Source: Peptococcaceae bacterium CEB3
GTDB taxonomy: Bacteria > Bacillota > Desulfitobacteriia > Desulfitobacteriales > Desulfitobacteriaceae
Assembly: GCA_001029295.1 (NCBI GenBank)
Contig: LDXJ01000055.1
Location: forward strand, 84,063-148,062
Direction of reading: 5' to 3'
Length of the DNA stretch: 64,000 nt
The position numbers and the translations under genes are program-made. The stretch's first letter is position 1, and every line of letters starts with the position of its first letter. Shown in pieces: positions 62,469 to 64,000 of the stretch. The notes beneath the pieces are model-generated. The model was not told the DNA's origin. It did not search any database and worked only from the letters and a program-made list of their open reading frames with translations.

Positions 62469-63416
62469 ATGAAGGGAATGACTTGGCTGAGCAAGGGCCT
62501 TTTGCTGATCACGCTCGGGGTTCTCTTTTTGTTGATGAATTTTGGCATCCTCAGCTGGGGGTTTTGGTTTAATGTGGCGGACCTCTGGCCCGTGCTCTTA
62601 ATTCTTTTGGGGATCAGTCTGCTTTTGGGTAAAAGGGTACCTTTCAGCGCCATCTTAGTGGTATTTCTCGTGATTTTGGCCGGGTATTCTTTGACGGCCG
62701 GCCGGCGTACCCTTCCACCGGCTCCGGACTTCGCTCCTTTCCAAAACATGGCTCCGAGTTCGGGTTCCTTGCCGATCAATGTCCCTTGGCCCCAAGGAGT
62801 CGGGAAAGCGCAGGTGAAGATGAATCTGGCCAGTGCCCATCTTGATCTCCATCCTTTGGCTCCGGCGGGAAAAGACCGGGTGCTCATGCAAGGCACGTAC
62901 GGCTGGCAGAGCGCGTCTCCTTTCCACGGACCGGGACTGACCTCCCGCCAAGCGGGGGATACGCTTGTGGTTTCCCTCTCTGCCCCCGGCCTGGAAGGGC
63001 TAAAGGATGATTTGGATTTAGGCTTGGCGAGCGGGGTAAAGTACGCCCTCACCATCCATTCCGCCGCTATGGATGCCAACATGGACTTCGGCCGGATTCC
63101 CTTGGAGAGCTTTGATCTGAGCACCGGTGCGTGTAAGTGCCGGTTGACTTTTGGGGATACCGGCCTGACGGAACAGGGGAAGATTAACAGCGGGGCGTCG
63201 GACATCACCCTGGTCGTGCCGGAAAACGTGGGGCTGCGGGTGCATGTCAATGGGATTGTCGGAGATTTCATGGGATCCGGGATGTTTTTGGAAAATAAGG
63301 ACTGGGTCAGTCCGGGGTACGCTCAAGCCAAGACGAAGGTCGACCTCGATATCGCCACAGCAGCCGGCCGGGTTCATTTGGAACGGCCTCCCGCGTCTTC
63401 CGGCGGGGCCTTATAG
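62469..63416 (+). CDS. LiaF/LiaI-like membrane protein with toast-rack domain
   Basis: A 315-residue protein with three to four N-terminal helices (residues 8-75, KGLLLITLGVLFLLMNFGIL then WPVLLILLGISLLLGK) as in DUF5668/LiaI-LiaF proteins. An extracytoplasmic beta-rich domain (about 110-310) has DFGRIPLESFDLSTGACKCRLTFGD, typical of DUF2154/toast_rack. LiaF proteins regulate envelope stress two-component systems, but no LiaRS is nearby here. GGGGAGAAAGAG precedes the ATG. Confidence 0.78.
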   Translation: MKGMTWLSKGLLLITLGVLFLLMNFGILSWGFWFNVADLWPVLLILLGISLLLGKRVPFSAILVVFLVILAGYSLTAGRRTLPPAPDFAPFQNMAPSSGSLPINVPWPQGVGKAQVKMNLASAHLDLHPLAPAGKDRVLMQGTYGWQSASPFHGPGLTSRQAGDTLVVSLSAPGLEGLKDDLDLGLASGVKYALTIHSAAMDANMDFGRIPLESFDLSTGACKCRLTFGDTGLTEQGKINSGASDITLVVPENVGLRVHVNGIVGDFMGSGMFLENKDWVSPGYAQAKTKVDLDIATAAGRVHLERPPASSGGAL

Positions 63417-63423
63417 GTCCGCT

Positions 63424-63474
63424 CCGGGGCCTGGCGAGTCTGCTTCGCTTCTGCCCGGGGCCTTGTGAGTCCGC
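63424..63474 (+). repeat. 20-base direct repeat after liaF-like gene
   Basis: CCGGGGCCTGGCGAGTCTGC (63424) and CCGGGGCCTTGTGAGTCCGC (63455), 31 bases apart, in the space after the liaF-like gene. Confidence 0.6.
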
Positions 63475-63563
63475 GCCTGCCCCGTCCGCCCTTTTGTGTT
63501 ATAACCTGACTTTTACAGTTGGCATAGCAAATTAGCCCGGAACAGCTAAACAAATCCTTTTGT

Positions 63564-63587
63564 AACGCGGAGGTCCGCGTTTTTTTG
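63564..63587 (+). terminator. rho-independent terminator
   Basis: AACGCGGA-GG-TCCGCGTT stem followed by seven or eight T. It ends the liaF-like unit and isolates the transposase downstream. Confidence 0.88.
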
Positions 63588-63643
63588 TGATTATACTTGA
63601 TGTTATGCTAATGATGTGCTAACATGGGTGTAGGTGATGTGAC

Positions 63644-64000
63644 ATGGTCAAAATAGACAAAAGAACGAATGCGAATGGAACACCCAGGACGCAGGTGCGC
63701 GTGGTCGAGGGCTATCGCCCCGGCCCGGGAATGGCCACCAAACAACGAACGATTCGAGACTTCGGGTATCTCGAAGATCAAGGAGACCCCGATGCTTTCA
63801 TGGCGAAGGTCAAAGAATTTAACGCCAATTACAGAGCAGAAAACGTTCCGCTCCGAATAGAGGCTCCCGGAACCGCAAGGATGTACTGCGAGGAAAACCG
63901 GCGATTGAACTACGGATACAAATTCCTGGAGGCCGTCTATGACCTGCTCGAAATCGATTCATTCATCAAGAGCTATGAGAAATCGCACAGATTCCGGGGG
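63644..64000 (+). CDS. IS1634/IS4-like transposase, N-terminal part
   Basis: An open frame from ATG 63644 to the window end, 119 codons without a stop. Segments GTPRTQVRVVEGYRPGPG and KQRTIRDFGYLEDQGDPDAF resemble the start of IS1634-family transposases (NG...VESYR..., then a RTIKNLG-type motif). GGTGATGTGAC precedes the start. ATGTTA/TAACAT arms (63600-63625) upstream might belong to the element's left end. The gene continues beyond the window. Confidence 0.72.
   Translation, partial: MVKIDKRTNANGTPRTQVRVVEGYRPGPGMATKQRTIRDFGYLEDQGDPDAFMAKVKEFNANYRAENVPLRIEAPGTARMYCEENRRLNYGYKFLEAVYDLLEIDSFIKSYEKSHRFRG

Overview
This 64 kb window reads as chromosomal DNA of an anaerobic, endospore-forming Firmicute. 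It is GC-rich and gene-dense, with many GTG and TTG starts and strong AGGAGG-type ribosome binding sites. It carries spo0A, spoIVB, spoIIM, the spoIIA/sigF operon and spoVA. Anaerobic life is indicated by ferredoxin-dependent 2-oxoacid oxidoreductase, an NfnAB/SudAB-like transhydrogenase, FolD plus FchA, and 2-hydroxyacyl-CoA dehydratase activase-type proteins. The overall order follows a Bacillus/Clostridia backbone (accC-asp23-nusB-folD-xseAB-ispA-dxs-tlyA-nadK-argR-recN-spoIVB-spo0A-bkdR-buk-bcd ... nudF-spoIIM-yqzK-xerD-punA-dacF-spoIIA-spoVA). A Peptococcaceae/Desulfotomaculum-like host is my inference and is not proven.

Layout. 1-3.5 kb: end of accC, an Asp23/AmaP/DUF2273 envelope module, nusB and a divergent Kae1-like protein. 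3.7-7.5 kb: NfnAB-like pair with folD and fchA (electron balancing and C1-folate). 7.5-10.9 kb: accessory stretch with an unknown membrane protein, an orphan Phd/YefM antitoxin and a large CWB2/SH3 amidase on the minus strand. 11.1-23.1 kb: xseAB, ispA, dxs, tlyA, nadK, argR, recN, spoIVB, spo0A. 23.2-31.9 kb: a sigma-54 activator, a clear sigma-54 promoter, butyrate kinase, leucine dehydrogenase, a degenerate kinase paralogue, a P-loop ATPase and a four-subunit ferredoxin-dependent oxidoreductase. This looks like the anaerobic counterpart of the Bacillus bkd operon. 31.9-38.5 kb: nudF, EndoQ-like, spoIIM, ald, DUF4227, xerD, punA.

38.6-47.9 kb: a CoA-binding protein, an IS200/IS605 element (tnpA, tnpB and a probable omega-RNA end), dacF, then spoIIA/sigF on the minus strand divergent from spoVACDEF. 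The shared spoIIA/spoVA intergenic region carries a consensus sigma-H promoter one way and a consensus sigma-G promoter the other. 48-51.4 kb: COG3580/COG3581/COG1924-type activase trio, the first with a five-residue repeat insertion. 51.5-58 kb: tcdA, a Fic protein lacking the catalytic His, an APC permease, two low-complexity proteins, and trpC and trpF without the rest of trp. 58-64 kb: a MetE-core-like methyltransferase, an LCP protein, CorA, a LiaF-like membrane protein, and the start of an IS1634-like transposase cut by the window edge.

Recurring theme: many intergenic spaces hold short degenerate tandem repeats, some shared between sites. No rRNA, intact tRNA or CRISPR array was found. 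Most promising leads: the sigma-54/VOR operon with its inactive-looking kinase and ATPase, the activase trio, the stand-alone MetE core, the His-less Fic protein, and the matched sigma-H/0A promoter architecture.
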